This document shows positions 26,065-34,485 of a DNA stretch of 61,704 nucleotides, piece after piece; position 1 is the first letter of the stretch; each line of letters starts with the position of its first letter. The stretch lies in assembly GCA_905234565.1 (NCBI GenBank), contig CAJOHW010000002.1, positions 15,781 through 77,484 of the forward strand, given 5' to 3'. The position numbers and the translations under genes were made by a program. Under the pieces are notes generated by a model. It was not told where the DNA came from. It was given only the letters and a program-made list of their open reading frames with translations, and made no database searches. The DNA is from an uncultured Oscillibacter sp. Its GTDB lineage: Bacteria; Bacillota; Clostridia; Oscillospirales; Oscillospiraceae.

Positions 26065-27063
26065 GTGGGCTTAGGGGAGTGGATGGACCTGATTTGCGGC
26101 GCGGCGCTGTTCCTCTACGGTATGGCGCTGATGGGAGAGGGGCTGAAACGCCTGTCCGGAAAACGTTTGGGGCCCATCCTGTTCCGTCTGACCCACACCA
26201 ATGCCCGGTCCATCCTCCTGGGGGCCGGGGTGACGGCGGTGATCCAGTCCTCCAGCGCCACCGCCGTTATGGCGGCGGGCTTTGTCCGGGCGGGGCTAAT
26301 GGGGCTGAAACAGGCCGTGGGGGTGATTTTGGGGGCCATTTTGGGCACCAGCGCCACAGGCTGGCTGGTGTGCCTCCGTTTTCTCGGCGGCGGGGCCTTT
26401 GCGGGGATCCTGTCCTCCGGGCCCCTCACCGCCGCCGCCGTCCTGGGCATCGCCCTGCGGCTGTTCTCCCGCCGCCCTGCCCGCCAGTGTACGGGGGAGA
26501 TCCTCATGGGCTTTGTGGTGCTCATGACTGGCATGGAGGGCATGAGCGGCGCGGCGGCGGGACTGGGGGAACTGCCCTGGTTCCAAGCCTTACTTGCCTC
26601 CGTCTCCCACCCCCTGGCCGGAATTCTGGCGGGAGCGGCCCTGGGGGCGGCGTTACAGTCCGCCTCCGCCGCCGTAGGCGTACTCCAAGCCCTGTCCGCC
26701 GCCGGGACCGTCACGGCGCAGGCGGCGGTGCCTCTGCTGCTGGGCATCGCCATAGGGGCATCGGTACCGGTCCTGCTGTCCGCCGCAGGCACCGGGGAGC
26801 CCAAAACCGCATTGGCCTACCTGCTGTGTACCTCCCTGGGGACCCTGGTGTGCGCCTGCCTGTTCTCTATTCTACCCCTGTTTCCGCCGGAACTTTCCAT
26901 GGACCCCTTTACGGTGGCCCTGGCCAATACGCTGCTGCGGCTGATCATGGTGCTGGTGCTGTGCCCTTTTACGGACGCCATCGAAGAAGCGGTCCTGCTT
27001 CTGACGGGATCCGTCTCTCAGGGACGGGACGCCCCCTGCCGCTCCCGCAGGGGCAGGGCGTAA
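26065..27063 (+). CDS. Na/Pi cotransporter family membrane protein (PF02690 type)
   Basis: This 332-aa protein has about eight to nine hydrophobic segments and two inverted family repeats, with GVTAVIQSSSATAVMAAGFV and GAALQSASAAVGVLQA carrying the QSSSA-type motif of sodium/phosphate cotransporters. The start is taken as GTG at 26065, after GGAAGGAAGG; TTG at 26044 and ATG at 26083 are alternatives. The C-terminal PhoU-like domain found in longer members is absent. It is convergent with tsaB and its last 46 nt overlap that gene. Confidence 0.82.
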   Translation: MGLGEWMDLICGAALFLYGMALMGEGLKRLSGKRLGPILFRLTHTNARSILLGAGVTAVIQSSSATAVMAAGFVRAGLMGLKQAVGVILGAILGTSATGWLVCLRFLGGGAFAGILSSGPLTAAAVLGIALRLFSRRPARQCTGEILMGFVVLMTGMEGMSGAAAGLGELPWFQALLASVSHPLAGILAGAALGAALQSASAAVGVLQALSAAGTVTAQAAVPLLLGIAIGASVPVLLSAAGTGEPKTALAYLLCTSLGTLVCACLFSILPLFPPELSMDPFTVALANTLLRLIMVLVLCPFTDAIEEAVLLLTGSVSQGRDAPCRSRRGRA

Positions 27064-27725
27064 GGCGGGCGCAGATAGAAGGGCCGCAGTTCCCGGGGCG
27101 ACACCAGCGCTCCCTGACGTGCCAACGCTTCCGCTTCCAAGGCAACGGAGGCGGCGTTTTGCAGCCGCAGATGGGGCGGGGCAAGACGATAGAGAATGCC
27201 CCGCTGAGACAGAAACTCGGCGCACAGTTCCGCCCCGTCCCCCACCAGGGTCTTAGGCCGGGGATCCCGGGCAAGGTCCGCTGCCAAATCCTCTAAGGAA
27301 ATGGCCCGGTCCTCCGTCAGCCGCACCGGGACGCCGTCCCCACAGGAGAACAGGGCGTTGTACACCTGGGCCCGGCGGGCGTCCATGACACACACCGCCA
27401 TTCCTCCCGCGAAGGCAATGTTCCGGGCCATGGCGGCCAGAGTGGACACGGCCACAGTCTGTTTCTCCGCTCCCAGGGCAAGGCCCTGGGCGGCGGCGAT
27501 GCCGATGCGCAGTCCCGTGAAGGATCCGGGCCCCGCCGCCGCCGCAACGGCGTCTATGGCGTCTAAGGACAGGTCCGCGTTCCGAAGGAGATCCCGCACC
27601 AGGGGCATCAGTGTCCGGCTGTGGGTCAGGGCCGTGTCCTGATAGGCCAAACCCAGGATCCGTCCGTCCTCCGACAGAGCGGCGGAGGCCGCCCGGGCGG
27701 AGGTCTCCAAGGCCAGGATTCTCAC
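27018..27725 (-). CDS. tsaB: tRNA N6-threonylcarbamoyladenosine biosynthesis protein TsaB
   Basis: TsaB supports TsaD and TsaE in making t6A37 in ANN-decoding tRNAs. The 235-aa ASKHA-fold protein begins MRILALETSARAASAAL and has the AAAGPGSFTGLRIG motif (about 63-76), both diagnostic. It overlaps tsaE by 4 nt, and its final 46 nt overlap the transporter on the other strand. tsaD is not in the window. Confidence 0.93.
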   Translation of the reverse strand: MRILALETSARAASAALSEDGRILGLAYQDTALTHSRTLMPLVRDLLRNADLSLDAIDAVAAAAGPGSFTGLRIGIAAAQGLALGAEKQTVAVSTLAAMARNIAFAGGMAVCVMDARRAQVYNALFSCGDGVPVRLTEDRAISLEDLAADLARDPRPKTLVGDGAELCAEFLSQRGILYRLAPPHLRLQNAASVALEAEALARQGALVSPRELRPFYLRPPYALPLRERQGASRP

Positions 27726-28153
27726 GGCAGTTCCACCCCCTCAATCCGGATCCGGCGGCGGGTATCGCCTCCCTCCGCCCGTTCCAAGGTCACGGTAATG
27801 GCATCCGGAGGAAGAACGCCCTCGATCCGTTCACTCCACTCCACGGCGCAGACGCCGCCCTGTTCCAAATAGTCGTCCCAGCCGATGTTGTACAGGTCCC
27901 CGGCGTCTTGCAGCCGGTACAGGTCAAAGTGGAACAGGGGCAGGCGTCCCCCCTCATAGGCGTTGACCAGGGTAAAGGTGGGGCTGGTGACCCGCCCCGG
28001 ATACCCCAGCCCCCGGGCAAGGCCCCGGGTAAAGGCAGTCTTGCCCATGCCCAGATCTCCCCGGTAGGCGATAATTGCCCCCGGGGATAGGACCTGGGCC
28101 AGACGCAGAGCCGCCGCCTCCGTCTCCGCCTCGTTTTCCGTCAGAAGTTCCAT
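27722..28153 (-). CDS. tsaE: tRNA threonylcarbamoyladenosine ATPase TsaE
   Basis: Small P-loop ATPase that drives the t6A synthesis complex. The 143-aa product has the Walker A motif GDLGMGKTAF (about 33-42), SPTFTLVNAYEG and the HFDLYRL segment. The ATG at 28153 follows GGGCGGGAG and gives the family length; the open frame extends upstream into obgE but is not needed. It lies 13 nt after obgE. Confidence 0.93.
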   Translation of the reverse strand: MELLTENEAETEAAALRLAQVLSPGAIIAYRGDLGMGKTAFTRGLARGLGYPGRVTSPTFTLVNAYEGGRLPLFHFDLYRLQDAGDLYNIGWDDYLEQGGVCAVEWSERIEGVLPPDAITVTLERAEGGDTRRRIRIEGVELP

Positions 28154-28166
28154 ATACTCCCGCCCT

Positions 28167-29447
28167 TCAGCGCTGATACTCAAACTCAAAGTCATACAGG
28201 ACCACCGTGTCCCCGTCCTGAATGCCCTGTTCTTCCAGCCGGTCAAAGAGGCCGGACTTGCGGAGCATCCGGTCAAAGTACATCCGGCTCTCATAGTCGG
28301 CGAAGTTGATATCCCGCATGAGCCGCAGAACCTGGGGCCCCTCAATGACCCACGCGCCGTCGTCCCGGCGGCGGATCTCCGTGGGGGCCTCCGCCGTCTC
28401 CGGGGCGGGGGGCACGTATTCCGGGGCATAGACTGCCACCGGAGGCAGGGCGGACAGCATCCGGGCCACCGCCGCCACCAGTTCCTCCACGCCTTTGTGG
28501 GCGGCGGCGGAGATCTCCAACAGGGAATATCCCTGGGCCTGGGCGCGTTGGCGCAGTTTGGAGAGGAACTCCGGATCCGGGTTCAGATCCGTCTTGTTGG
28601 CGGCCACGATCCTGGGCCGGGAGGCCAAATCCGGGCTGTACCGGGCCAGTTCCTCACAGACCGTGTCGAAATCCTCCGCCGGATCCCGGCCCTCGCTGCC
28701 AGAGGCGTCCACCACCTGCACCAGCAGGCGGCAGCGGTCGATGTGCCGGAGGAAGTCGTGGCCCAGGCCCGCCCCCTCACTGGCCCCCTCAATGATGCCG
28801 GGGATGTCCGCCATGACGAAGCTGGCCCCCTCGTCCACCCGGACCACCCCCAAATTAGGCGTCAGGGTGGTGAAGGGATAGTCCGCGATCTTGGGCCGGG
28901 CGTGGGAGACGGCGCTGAGCAGAGTGGACTTGCCCGCGTTGGGCAGGCCCACCAGCCCCACGTCCGCCAGGAGCTTCAGTTCCAGCACTACGTCCCGCTC
29001 CTCCCCGGGAAGCCCCGCCTTGGCAAACCGGGGGACTTGCCGGGTGGGGGTGGCGAAATGCAGGTTGCCCCAGCCTCCCCGGCCTCCCCGGCACAGCACA
29101 AAGGGCTCGTCCCCGGACAGGTCCTGTAAAATGGCTCCGGTGTTCCCGTCCCGCACCAGAGTGCCCCGGGGAACCCGGATCACCAGATCCGCCCCGGCTT
29201 TCCCGGACTTCCGGGACCCCTGTCCGTCCATACCGTTGGGGGCCGTATACTTGCGGCGGTAGCGAAAATCCATGAGGGTGGACAGGCTGTCGTCCGCTCT
29301 CAGCACCACGGACCCGCCGTCGCCGCCGTCGCCGCCGTCAGGACCGCCGGCGGCCACATACTTCTCCCGGTGGAACGCCACCGCGCCGTTCCCCCCGTCC
29401 CCGGCCTTCACATGAATGCGGGCCGTGTCCACAAATGCCCCTGCCAT
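28167..29447 (-). CDS. obgE: GTPase Obg (CgtA)
   Basis: Ribosome-associated GTPase acting in 50S maturation and stress control. The 426-aa protein has the glycine-rich Obg fold (KAGDGGNGAVAFHREKYV and GGDGGDGG), a G domain with GLPNAGKSTLL and DIPGIIEGA, NKTDLN, and a C-terminal OCT domain of about 80 residues. The start is the ATG after GGAAAGGACGG. It leads a three-gene operon with tsaE and tsaB. Confidence 0.95.
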   Translation of the reverse strand: MAGAFVDTARIHVKAGDGGNGAVAFHREKYVAAGGPDGGDGGDGGSVVLRADDSLSTLMDFRYRRKYTAPNGMDGQGSRKSGKAGADLVIRVPRGTLVRDGNTGAILQDLSGDEPFVLCRGGRGGWGNLHFATPTRQVPRFAKAGLPGEERDVVLELKLLADVGLVGLPNAGKSTLLSAVSHARPKIADYPFTTLTPNLGVVRVDEGASFVMADIPGIIEGASEGAGLGHDFLRHIDRCRLLVQVVDASGSEGRDPAEDFDTVCEELARYSPDLASRPRIVAANKTDLNPDPEFLSKLRQRAQAQGYSLLEISAAAHKGVEELVAAVARMLSALPPVAVYAPEYVPPAPETAEAPTEIRRRDDGAWVIEGPQVLRLMRDINFADYESRMYFDRMLRKSGLFDRLEEQGIQDGDTVVLYDFEFEYQR

Positions 29448-29488
29448 AACCGTCCTTTCCCGGAAAACCTAAGCTGTCTGATCTTTCT

Positions 29489-29517
29489 ATTTTACCGGAA
29501 AACGGCCGTTTCGTCAA
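29489..29517 (-). promoter_or_regulatory. sigma-A promoter of obgE-tsaE-tsaB
   Basis: On the minus strand TTGACG (29517-29512), a 17-nt spacer and TAAAAT (29494-29489) sit about 40 nt upstream of obgE. Confidence 0.75.
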
Positions 29518-29705
29518 GATTGGGAGATTCTACGGATTTGCGGGGAAAAATTTCAAGAATATTTACAAAAATCATGGTTTCCTTTGGGGCGATCCTGTGA
29601 TACTATATAAAAAGGAGAGAATCCGCTATCTTCCCTTGGGGATCTGCCCGCCGCTGGCGGGGACAGCCCCGGGAGAGAAACGAGACGGAAAGGAGCGTGG
29701 CATGG

Positions 29706-30551
29706 ATGGGACTTTTCGATGCGTTGCGGAATAGACGAAATAAAAGAGAACAAAGAGACGCTCCAAAAAGACCCGCGTCAAATGACGCCATGGAGCGGGA
29801 AGCCTTAAACACGTATTCCTGGATGCGCGTGGAGGTCAGCGGACAGGATACGCCCCTGTTTTTCCTTGGGAACCTGTCCTTTTCGGATTCCGGCCGGGCC
29901 CAGCTTCAGCAGATCGGCGAGGCGATTGGAGAACCGGATCCGCCGGAGAAGGAGTTTCCGGAGGACGACGACCCGGAGCCGCCGCTGATCCGGGTGCTGG
30001 TCCGGGGTTATGACGAGAAACAAAAACTGGCGGTGCATATGACCGGGGTGATCCGCCGCTTTACCCAGACCAGCTGGCGGGTGGAGGGCCTGCGGATCGA
30101 GGGTAAGGACAACGACCGGGCCTTCTTCCGCTATGACACCATCCGTCAGGGCACCCTGACCCGGGTCCCCAAGGAGGAGACAGAGGAGGAACAGGCGGCT
30201 AAAAAACAAGCGGAGGCGGAGGGAGCGGAACCGGAGCCGCCGAAGGAAATGGGGCCCATCCCCTGCGAGATCCGGGATGTCAGCGCCGGAGGCGTGCGCA
30301 TCCGCACCAAGGAGACTTATGAGATGGGAGAGCAGGTAACGCTGGAGACGGATATCTTCACCAGCAGAAAGATCCCGCCCCTTGCGTGTCTGGTCCAGCG
30401 GATCATCGACAAGAAAGAGGGCTATAAAAAGGCCGCCTTTCATGAGTACGGCCTGAAATTCCTGGACCTGGACGTTGAGACCGTGGACCGTATGGCCCAC
30501 ATCATTATGGAACTGCAGATGAAAGAGATGAAGCGCCAGCTGGGAGGATAA
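29706..30551 (+). CDS. PilZ-like domain protein
   Basis: This 281-aa soluble protein starts with a basic stretch, has an N-terminal beta-rich region (about 30-150), a Glu/Lys-rich linker (about 155-185) and a C-terminal PilZ-like domain. The DVSAGGVRI segment there fits the D/N-x-S-x-x-G c-di-GMP motif. The partner RxxxR motif is not clearly placed before it, so c-di-GMP binding is uncertain. The ATG at 29706 is 10 nt after AAAGGAG; a GTG at 29697 is too close. A TGATACTAT extended -10 at 29598-29606 may drive it. The next gene follows after 2 nt. Confidence 0.65.
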   Translation: MGLFDALRNRRNKREQRDAPKRPASNDAMEREALNTYSWMRVEVSGQDTPLFFLGNLSFSDSGRAQLQQIGEAIGEPDPPEKEFPEDDDPEPPLIRVLVRGYDEKQKLAVHMTGVIRRFTQTSWRVEGLRIEGKDNDRAFFRYDTIRQGTLTRVPKEETEEEQAAKKQAEAEGAEPEPPKEMGPIPCEIRDVSAGGVRIRTKETYEMGEQVTLETDIFTSRKIPPLACLVQRIIDKKEGYKKAAFHEYGLKFLDLDVETVDRMAHIIMELQMKEMKRQLGG

Positions 30552-30553
30552 CC

Positions 30554-31171
30554 ATGGGGGAAGAACTGCGGGCCATGGGCTACCTCTGCCCCGGCTGCGG
30601 CAAAACTGTCCAGGGAACACGGGATCCCTTCGTCCTGGCCTCCTCAGACGCCGCCGTGGCCTGTTCCTGCGGGCGGTCCGTTCTGCACACGCAGTATGAC
30701 GGGCTCCGCGTCCGAGTGACTGCCCCCTGCGGCATCTGCGGGAAGGTTCACAGTGCCTCCTGCGGCGCGGACCGCCTGTTCCACGGAGAAACCGCCTTCA
30801 GCTGCGCCGAGACGGGACAGTTCTGCGCCTTCCTGGGTTCCCCGGACACGGTGGAGGCCCATTTGAAGGAGCTGGCGGCGCTGTCGGAGAAGCAGGCGGA
30901 CGGAGGCGTGTTCTTAGACAGCGTGATCATGTACGAGATCCTCTCAGAACTGCGGGACATTGCCCAGCGTCCGGGGGGCATTACCTGCCGCTGTGGAAGT
31001 AAGGAGTATACTATGCGGGTCCGCAGCGCCGCCGTGGAACTGATCTGCCCCCAATGCGGGGGACGGCTCCGGATCCCCGCCGCCACGGACCGGGATCTGG
31101 ACGACCTGTGCTGTCAGATGAAGCTGGTCATCCCCGGAAGAGCGGCGGAGTCCCGGAAGGGTGGAGCGTAA
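30554..31171 (+). CDS. zinc-ribbon protein of unknown function
   Basis: Not recognised as a named family. The 205-aa protein has five Cys pairs: CPGC near residue 12, CSC, CGIC, CRC and CPQC in the C-terminal third. It looks like two zinc ribbons around a central helical region. It is coupled to the PilZ-like gene (2-nt gap, AGGAT upstream), suggesting a joint role. It precedes the rex promoter. Confidence 0.65.
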   Translation: MGEELRAMGYLCPGCGKTVQGTRDPFVLASSDAAVACSCGRSVLHTQYDGLRVRVTAPCGICGKVHSASCGADRLFHGETAFSCAETGQFCAFLGSPDTVEAHLKELAALSEKQADGGVFLDSVIMYEILSELRDIAQRPGGITCRCGSKEYTMRVRSAAVELICPQCGGRLRIPAATDRDLDDLCCQMKLVIPGRAAESRKGGA

Positions 31172-31205
31172 GCGGATGTTTTGCCCCAAATTACAGAATT
31201 GAGAT

Positions 31206-31234
31206 TTGACAATCGGGCGGAATCCGTGTAAACT
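31206..31234 (+). promoter_or_regulatory. sigma-A promoter of rex
   Basis: Perfect TTGACA (31206-31211), a 17-nt spacer and TAAACT (31229-31234), 36 nt before the rex start. Confidence 0.8.
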
Positions 31235-31269
31235 GAGTAACCCATATCATAGGAAATGGAGAGAGCGCC

Positions 31270-31920
31270 TTGAGAAAAGAGAACATATCAGACGCGGTGA
31301 TCCGGCGTCTTCCCCGATATTACCGGCAGTTGTCTGAGATGTACGCCCGGGGCGTGGTGCGGGTTTCCTCCCGGTCCCTGGGCGTCGAAATGGGCATTAC
31401 GGCCTCCCAGATCCGACAGGATTTCAGCTGTTTCGGCGAATTCGGCCAGCAGGGGTATGGCTACCATGTGGACGAACTGCGGCGGGAGATCGGGCACATC
31501 CTGGGTATCGACCAGGACCACCGGCTGATTGTGGTGGGGGTGGGCCATCTTGGCCACGCCCTTTTGCAGAACTTTCCCTTTGCCCGGACCGGCTTCTCCG
31601 TCCAAGGGGCCTTTGACGTGTCCCCTACCGTGATTGGGACCGCTGTCAACGGCGTGGAGGTCCGGCCCATGGAAGAGATCGAGGCGTCTTTGCGGGACCA
31701 GCCTGTGGACGTGGTGGTGCTGACCATCCCCCAGTTCGTGGCCCAGCAGACGGCGGACCGGCTCATTGCCCTGGGCGTACGGGGCTTTTGGAACTTCACC
31801 AATGTGGAGCTGTCCAGCGCGGTCCCCGGCGTGGAGTTCGAGAACATCCACTTCGCGGACAGCCTCCTGACCCTGAGCTACCGCATCGCCCATCCGCCCA
31901 TAAAAGAAGAAAACCCGTGA
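31270..31920 (+). CDS. rex: redox-sensing transcriptional repressor Rex
   Basis: Rex represses fermentation and respiration genes when NADH is low. The 216-aa protein has an N-terminal winged helix (RLPRYYRQLSEM and ITASQIRQDFSCFGEFGQQG) and a Rossmann fold with VVGVGHLGHALL (about 81-92), followed by a C-terminal helix that swaps in the dimer. It starts with TTG, with GGAGAG 8-9 nt upstream; no better start lies near. No Rex-type operator was recognised in this window. Confidence 0.93.
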   Translation: MRKENISDAVIRRLPRYYRQLSEMYARGVVRVSSRSLGVEMGITASQIRQDFSCFGEFGQQGYGYHVDELRREIGHILGIDQDHRLIVVGVGHLGHALLQNFPFARTGFSVQGAFDVSPTVIGTAVNGVEVRPMEEIEASLRDQPVDVVVLTIPQFVAQQTADRLIALGVRGFWNFTNVELSSAVPGVEFENIHFADSLLTLSYRIAHPPIKEENP

Positions 31921-32014
31921 TCCGTGATCGATAAAAGTCGCCATTCGTTGCCGTGTGGACAGCCTGGGAGCCGGAAAAGCTGAAAGAGCGCGGTGAGAGC
32001 GCGGTAAAAACGGA

Positions 32015-32040
32015 ACCTTCCTGCCCTTAGCGCATAAGAT
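32015..32040 (+). promoter_or_regulatory. candidate sigma-K-type promoter of the Cys-rich protein gene
   Basis: AACC with AC at 32015-32016, a 16-nt spacer and CATAAGAT (32033-32040) fit the mother-cell sigma-K pattern (AC, 16-17 nt, CATA). The start codon is about 50 nt further on. Confidence 0.35.
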
Positions 32041-32089
32041 GAAATGAGGCCGCTTCCACGGTCTACATCTCACAGGGAGGTTCCCAATT

Positions 32090-32287
32090 ATGTGCAACAA
32101 TGGTTTTGGCGGCAACAACTGCTGGTGGATCATCATCCTGATCGTGCTGTGGTGCTGCTGCGGCAATAACAACGGCTGCAACAATGGCTGCAACAATGGC
32201 TGCTTCGGCAACAATGGCTGCTTCGGCAACAATGGCTGCGGCAACAACAACTGCAACTGCGGCTGCAACAACGACTGCGGCTGCTAA
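32090..32287 (+). CDS. small Cys/Asn/Gly-rich protein with one hydrophobic segment
   Basis: This 65-aa protein has a short Asn/Gly-rich start, a hydrophobic helix (WWIIILIVLW, about 12-21), a CCC run and then a repetitive tail of NNGC, CFG and NCGC units ending DCGC. Fifteen or more Cys suggest cross-linking or metal binding. The DNA repeat unit (caacaatggctg, several times at 32165-32240) could expand or contract by slippage. AGGGAGG precedes the ATG, and the possible sigma-K promoter suggests a spore coat or crust protein. No known family is assigned with confidence. Confidence 0.7.
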   Translation: MCNNGFGGNNCWWIIILIVLWCCCGNNNGCNNGCNNGCFGNNGCFGNNGCGNNNCNCGCNNDCGC

Positions 32288-32310
32288 TCATTCACCTGCG
32301 GGAAACCCCT

Positions 32311-32334
32311 GCCCCGGGCCGCAAGGCCCGGGGC
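32311..32334 (+). other. strong hairpin before mrnC
   Basis: GCCCCGGGCC and GGCCCGGGGC form a perfect 10-bp stem with a GCAA tetraloop. No T-run follows, so it may protect or end the upstream transcript by another route. Confidence 0.6.
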
Positions 32335-32350
32335 CTGTGCGGAGGACGCC

Positions 32351-32767
32351 ATGGAAAATTACTTTGCAATCCGGCTGGAAGGCGATGCCTTGAGGGCCAT
32401 CAGTTCCGTGGGCCTGGCCCACATGGGGGACGCGGTCTATGAGGTACTGGCCCGGGGCTGGCTGTGCGTCCACGGACGGGCCACGGGCCGGGGAATGCAC
32501 CGGGACGCGGTGCGGCTGGTGTGCGCCGAGTTCCAGGCGGCGGGGGCGGAGCGGATCCGCCCTCTGCTGACAGAGGAGGAAGCGGCGGTGTTCCGCCGGG
32601 GCCGCAACGCCCAGGTCCACACCGTGCCGGGACACGCCAGCCGCGCCCAGTACGGCGAAGCCACCGCTTTGGAGGCCCTGTTCGGCTGGCTGTACCTCAC
32701 GGGCCAGCGGGACCGGGCCAACGCGCTTTTCTGCGCAGTCATGGAGGAGGCGGAGGGATGGCGTTAG
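32351..32767 (+). CDS. mrnC: Mini-ribonuclease 3 (MrnC)
   Basis: Mini-III cuts 23S rRNA precursors in Firmicutes. The 138-aa product is a lone RNase III domain with no dsRNA-binding domain. It has GLAHMGDAVYEVLAR (about 22-36) with the catalytic acidic residue and YGEATALEALFGWLYL near the end with the second. The ATG follows GAGGACGCC. It overlaps rqcH by 10 nt. Confidence 0.9.
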   Translation: MENYFAIRLEGDALRAISSVGLAHMGDAVYEVLARGWLCVHGRATGRGMHRDAVRLVCAEFQAAGAERIRPLLTEEEAAVFRRGRNAQVHTVPGHASRAQYGEATALEALFGWLYLTGQRDRANALFCAVMEEAEGWR

Positions 32768-34485
32768 ACGCTGTATTTTTGCGGGCCCTGGCGGAGGAAC
32801 TGCGTCCCCAGGTCCTGGGGGCCAAAATCGAAAAAATCCACCAGCCCGCCCGGGATCAGGTGCTTTTGATACTGCGGGGAAACCGGAAACTGCTGCTGTG
32901 CGCCGGGGCCAATGCCCCCCGGATCCAGTTCACTGCCCTGGAACGGGACAACCCCTCTGCGCCCCCTATGTTCTGTATGCTTCTGCGCAAGCATCTCTCC
33001 GGAGGCCGGATCACCGCCTTAGACCAGCCCCCTTTGGAGCGGCTTATCCGGCTGGAACTGGACACGGCGGACGATCTGGGCCGGGCGGGACACCACTCCC
33101 TGATTTTAGAGGCCATGGGCCGCCGGTCCAACCTGATTCTCCTGGACGCGGAGGGCCGGATTGTGGACTGCCTGCGTCGGATAGACGCGGAGATGTCCCC
33201 GGCCCGCCAGATTCTGCCGGGGCTTTTTTACCAGCCCCCGCCGTCAGTGGAGCGGCTGCCCTTCCTGGACGAGACGGAGGCGGGGTTCCGGGAGAAATAC
33301 GCTGACACCGATCCGGGGACGCCGCCGGAGCGGTTCCTGCTGGACCACTATTTCGGCCTGTCCCCCCTGCTCTCCCGGGAGATCGCCTTCCGGGCTGAGG
33401 CTCCCGGCCTGTCGAATCGGTCGGACCGGCTGTGGGCGGAATTGGACCGTCTGGCGGACACCGTGCGAAAAAACCGGTTTTCCCCGGTGCTGCTCCGCCG
33501 GGAGGGACAGCCCATAGAATTCTCCTGTTTTCCCCTGCTGCAATACGGCCCCACTGTGGAAACGGAGGCGTTTCCGGACTGTTCCGCCCTGCTGGACGCC
33601 TACTATGGGGAGCGGGAGCGGCAGGAACGGGCCCGGATCCGGGGCGCGGAACTGATCCGGGCCGCCACCACTGCCCGGGACCGTCTGCGCCGGAAGCTCA
33701 CCGTCCAGGAGCGGGACTACGCCGCCGCCCAGGACCGGGACAAACTGCGGCTTCAGGGGGATCTCATCACCGCCAATCTGTACCGCATGGAAAAGGGGCA
33801 AAAGAGCCTGATCTGTGAGAACTTTTACAGCGAAGAAGGGGAGACGGTGTCCGTGCCCCTGGACCCGCTGCTGTCCCCCCAGCAGAACGCCGCCCGGTAC
33901 TATAAGCGCTACGCCAAAGCCAAAACCGCAGCCAAGGTCCTGCGGGAACAGATGGACCTTGCACGTCGGGATCTGGACTATTTGGAGAGCGTGTTGGAGG
34001 AACTGTCCCGGGGGGAGACGGAACAGGATTTTCTGGACATCCGCCGGGAACTGCGGGAGAGCGGCTTTCTGCGGTCCTCCGGGAAGGAGAAAAAAAGCCG
34101 TCCCAGCCGTCCCCGGGAGTTCCGCACCGCCTCCGGACTGCGGATTCTGGCCGGACGGAACAACCGCCAGAACGACGCCCTGACCCGGGAGGCGGACCAC
34201 CGGGATCTGTGGTTCCACACCCAGAAGATCCATGGGGCCCATGTGATTCTCCGCACGGAGGGCCAGGTCCCCGGGGAGGCGGACATTCAGGAGGCCGCCG
34301 CCGTGGCGGCGTACTACTCCCAGGCCCGGGAGGGGGCCAAGGTGCCGGTGGACTACACCCCGGTGCGGTATGTGAAGAAACCGGCGGGAGCCAGGCCGGG
34401 CATGGTGATCTACACCACCTATCGCACGGCCTATGTGTCCCCCGGTCTGCCGGATACAAAAGAAAAAGGAGGAACCGAAGCATGA
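32758..34485 (+). CDS. rqcH: RqcH, NFACT-family ribosome quality control factor
   Basis: RqcH binds stalled 50S-peptidyl-tRNA and directs C-terminal Ala tailing of nascent chains. Homologues are also annotated as fibronectin-binding FbpA. The 575-aa protein has the NFACT-N start (DAVFLRALAEEL), coiled-coil helices in the middle (about 370-440) and a C-terminal NFACT-R domain with LRILAGRNNRQNDALT and DLWFHTQKIHGAHVIL. The ATG at 32758 lies inside the mrnC end. Its stop overlaps thrH (ATGA). Confidence 0.9.
   Translation: MALDAVFLRALAEELRPQVLGAKIEKIHQPARDQVLLILRGNRKLLLCAGANAPRIQFTALERDNPSAPPMFCMLLRKHLSGGRITALDQPPLERLIRLELDTADDLGRAGHHSLILEAMGRRSNLILLDAEGRIVDCLRRIDAEMSPARQILPGLFYQPPPSVERLPFLDETEAGFREKYADTDPGTPPERFLLDHYFGLSPLLSREIAFRAEAPGLSNRSDRLWAELDRLADTVRKNRFSPVLLRREGQPIEFSCFPLLQYGPTVETEAFPDCSALLDAYYGERERQERARIRGAELIRAATTARDRLRRKLTVQERDYAAAQDRDKLRLQGDLITANLYRMEKGQKSLICENFYSEEGETVSVPLDPLLSPQQNAARYYKRYAKAKTAAKVLREQMDLARRDLDYLESVLEELSRGETEQDFLDIRRELRESGFLRSSGKEKKSRPSRPREFRTASGLRILAGRNNRQNDALTREADHRDLWFHTQKIHGAHVILRTEGQVPGEADIQEAAAVAAYYSQAREGAKVPVDYTPVRYVKKPAGARPGMVIYTTYRTAYVSPGLPDTKEKGGTEA

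Noticed and set aside
27018-27063. Overlap of the Na/Pi transporter end with tsaB as a sign of a wrong stop
   Set aside because: Both frames are clear to their ends; convergent overlaps of this size occur in compact genomes.
32150-32287. Short tandem repeats as a CRISPR or satellite array
   Set aside because: The repeats are in frame and encode the NNGC units of a small protein; there are no spacers.
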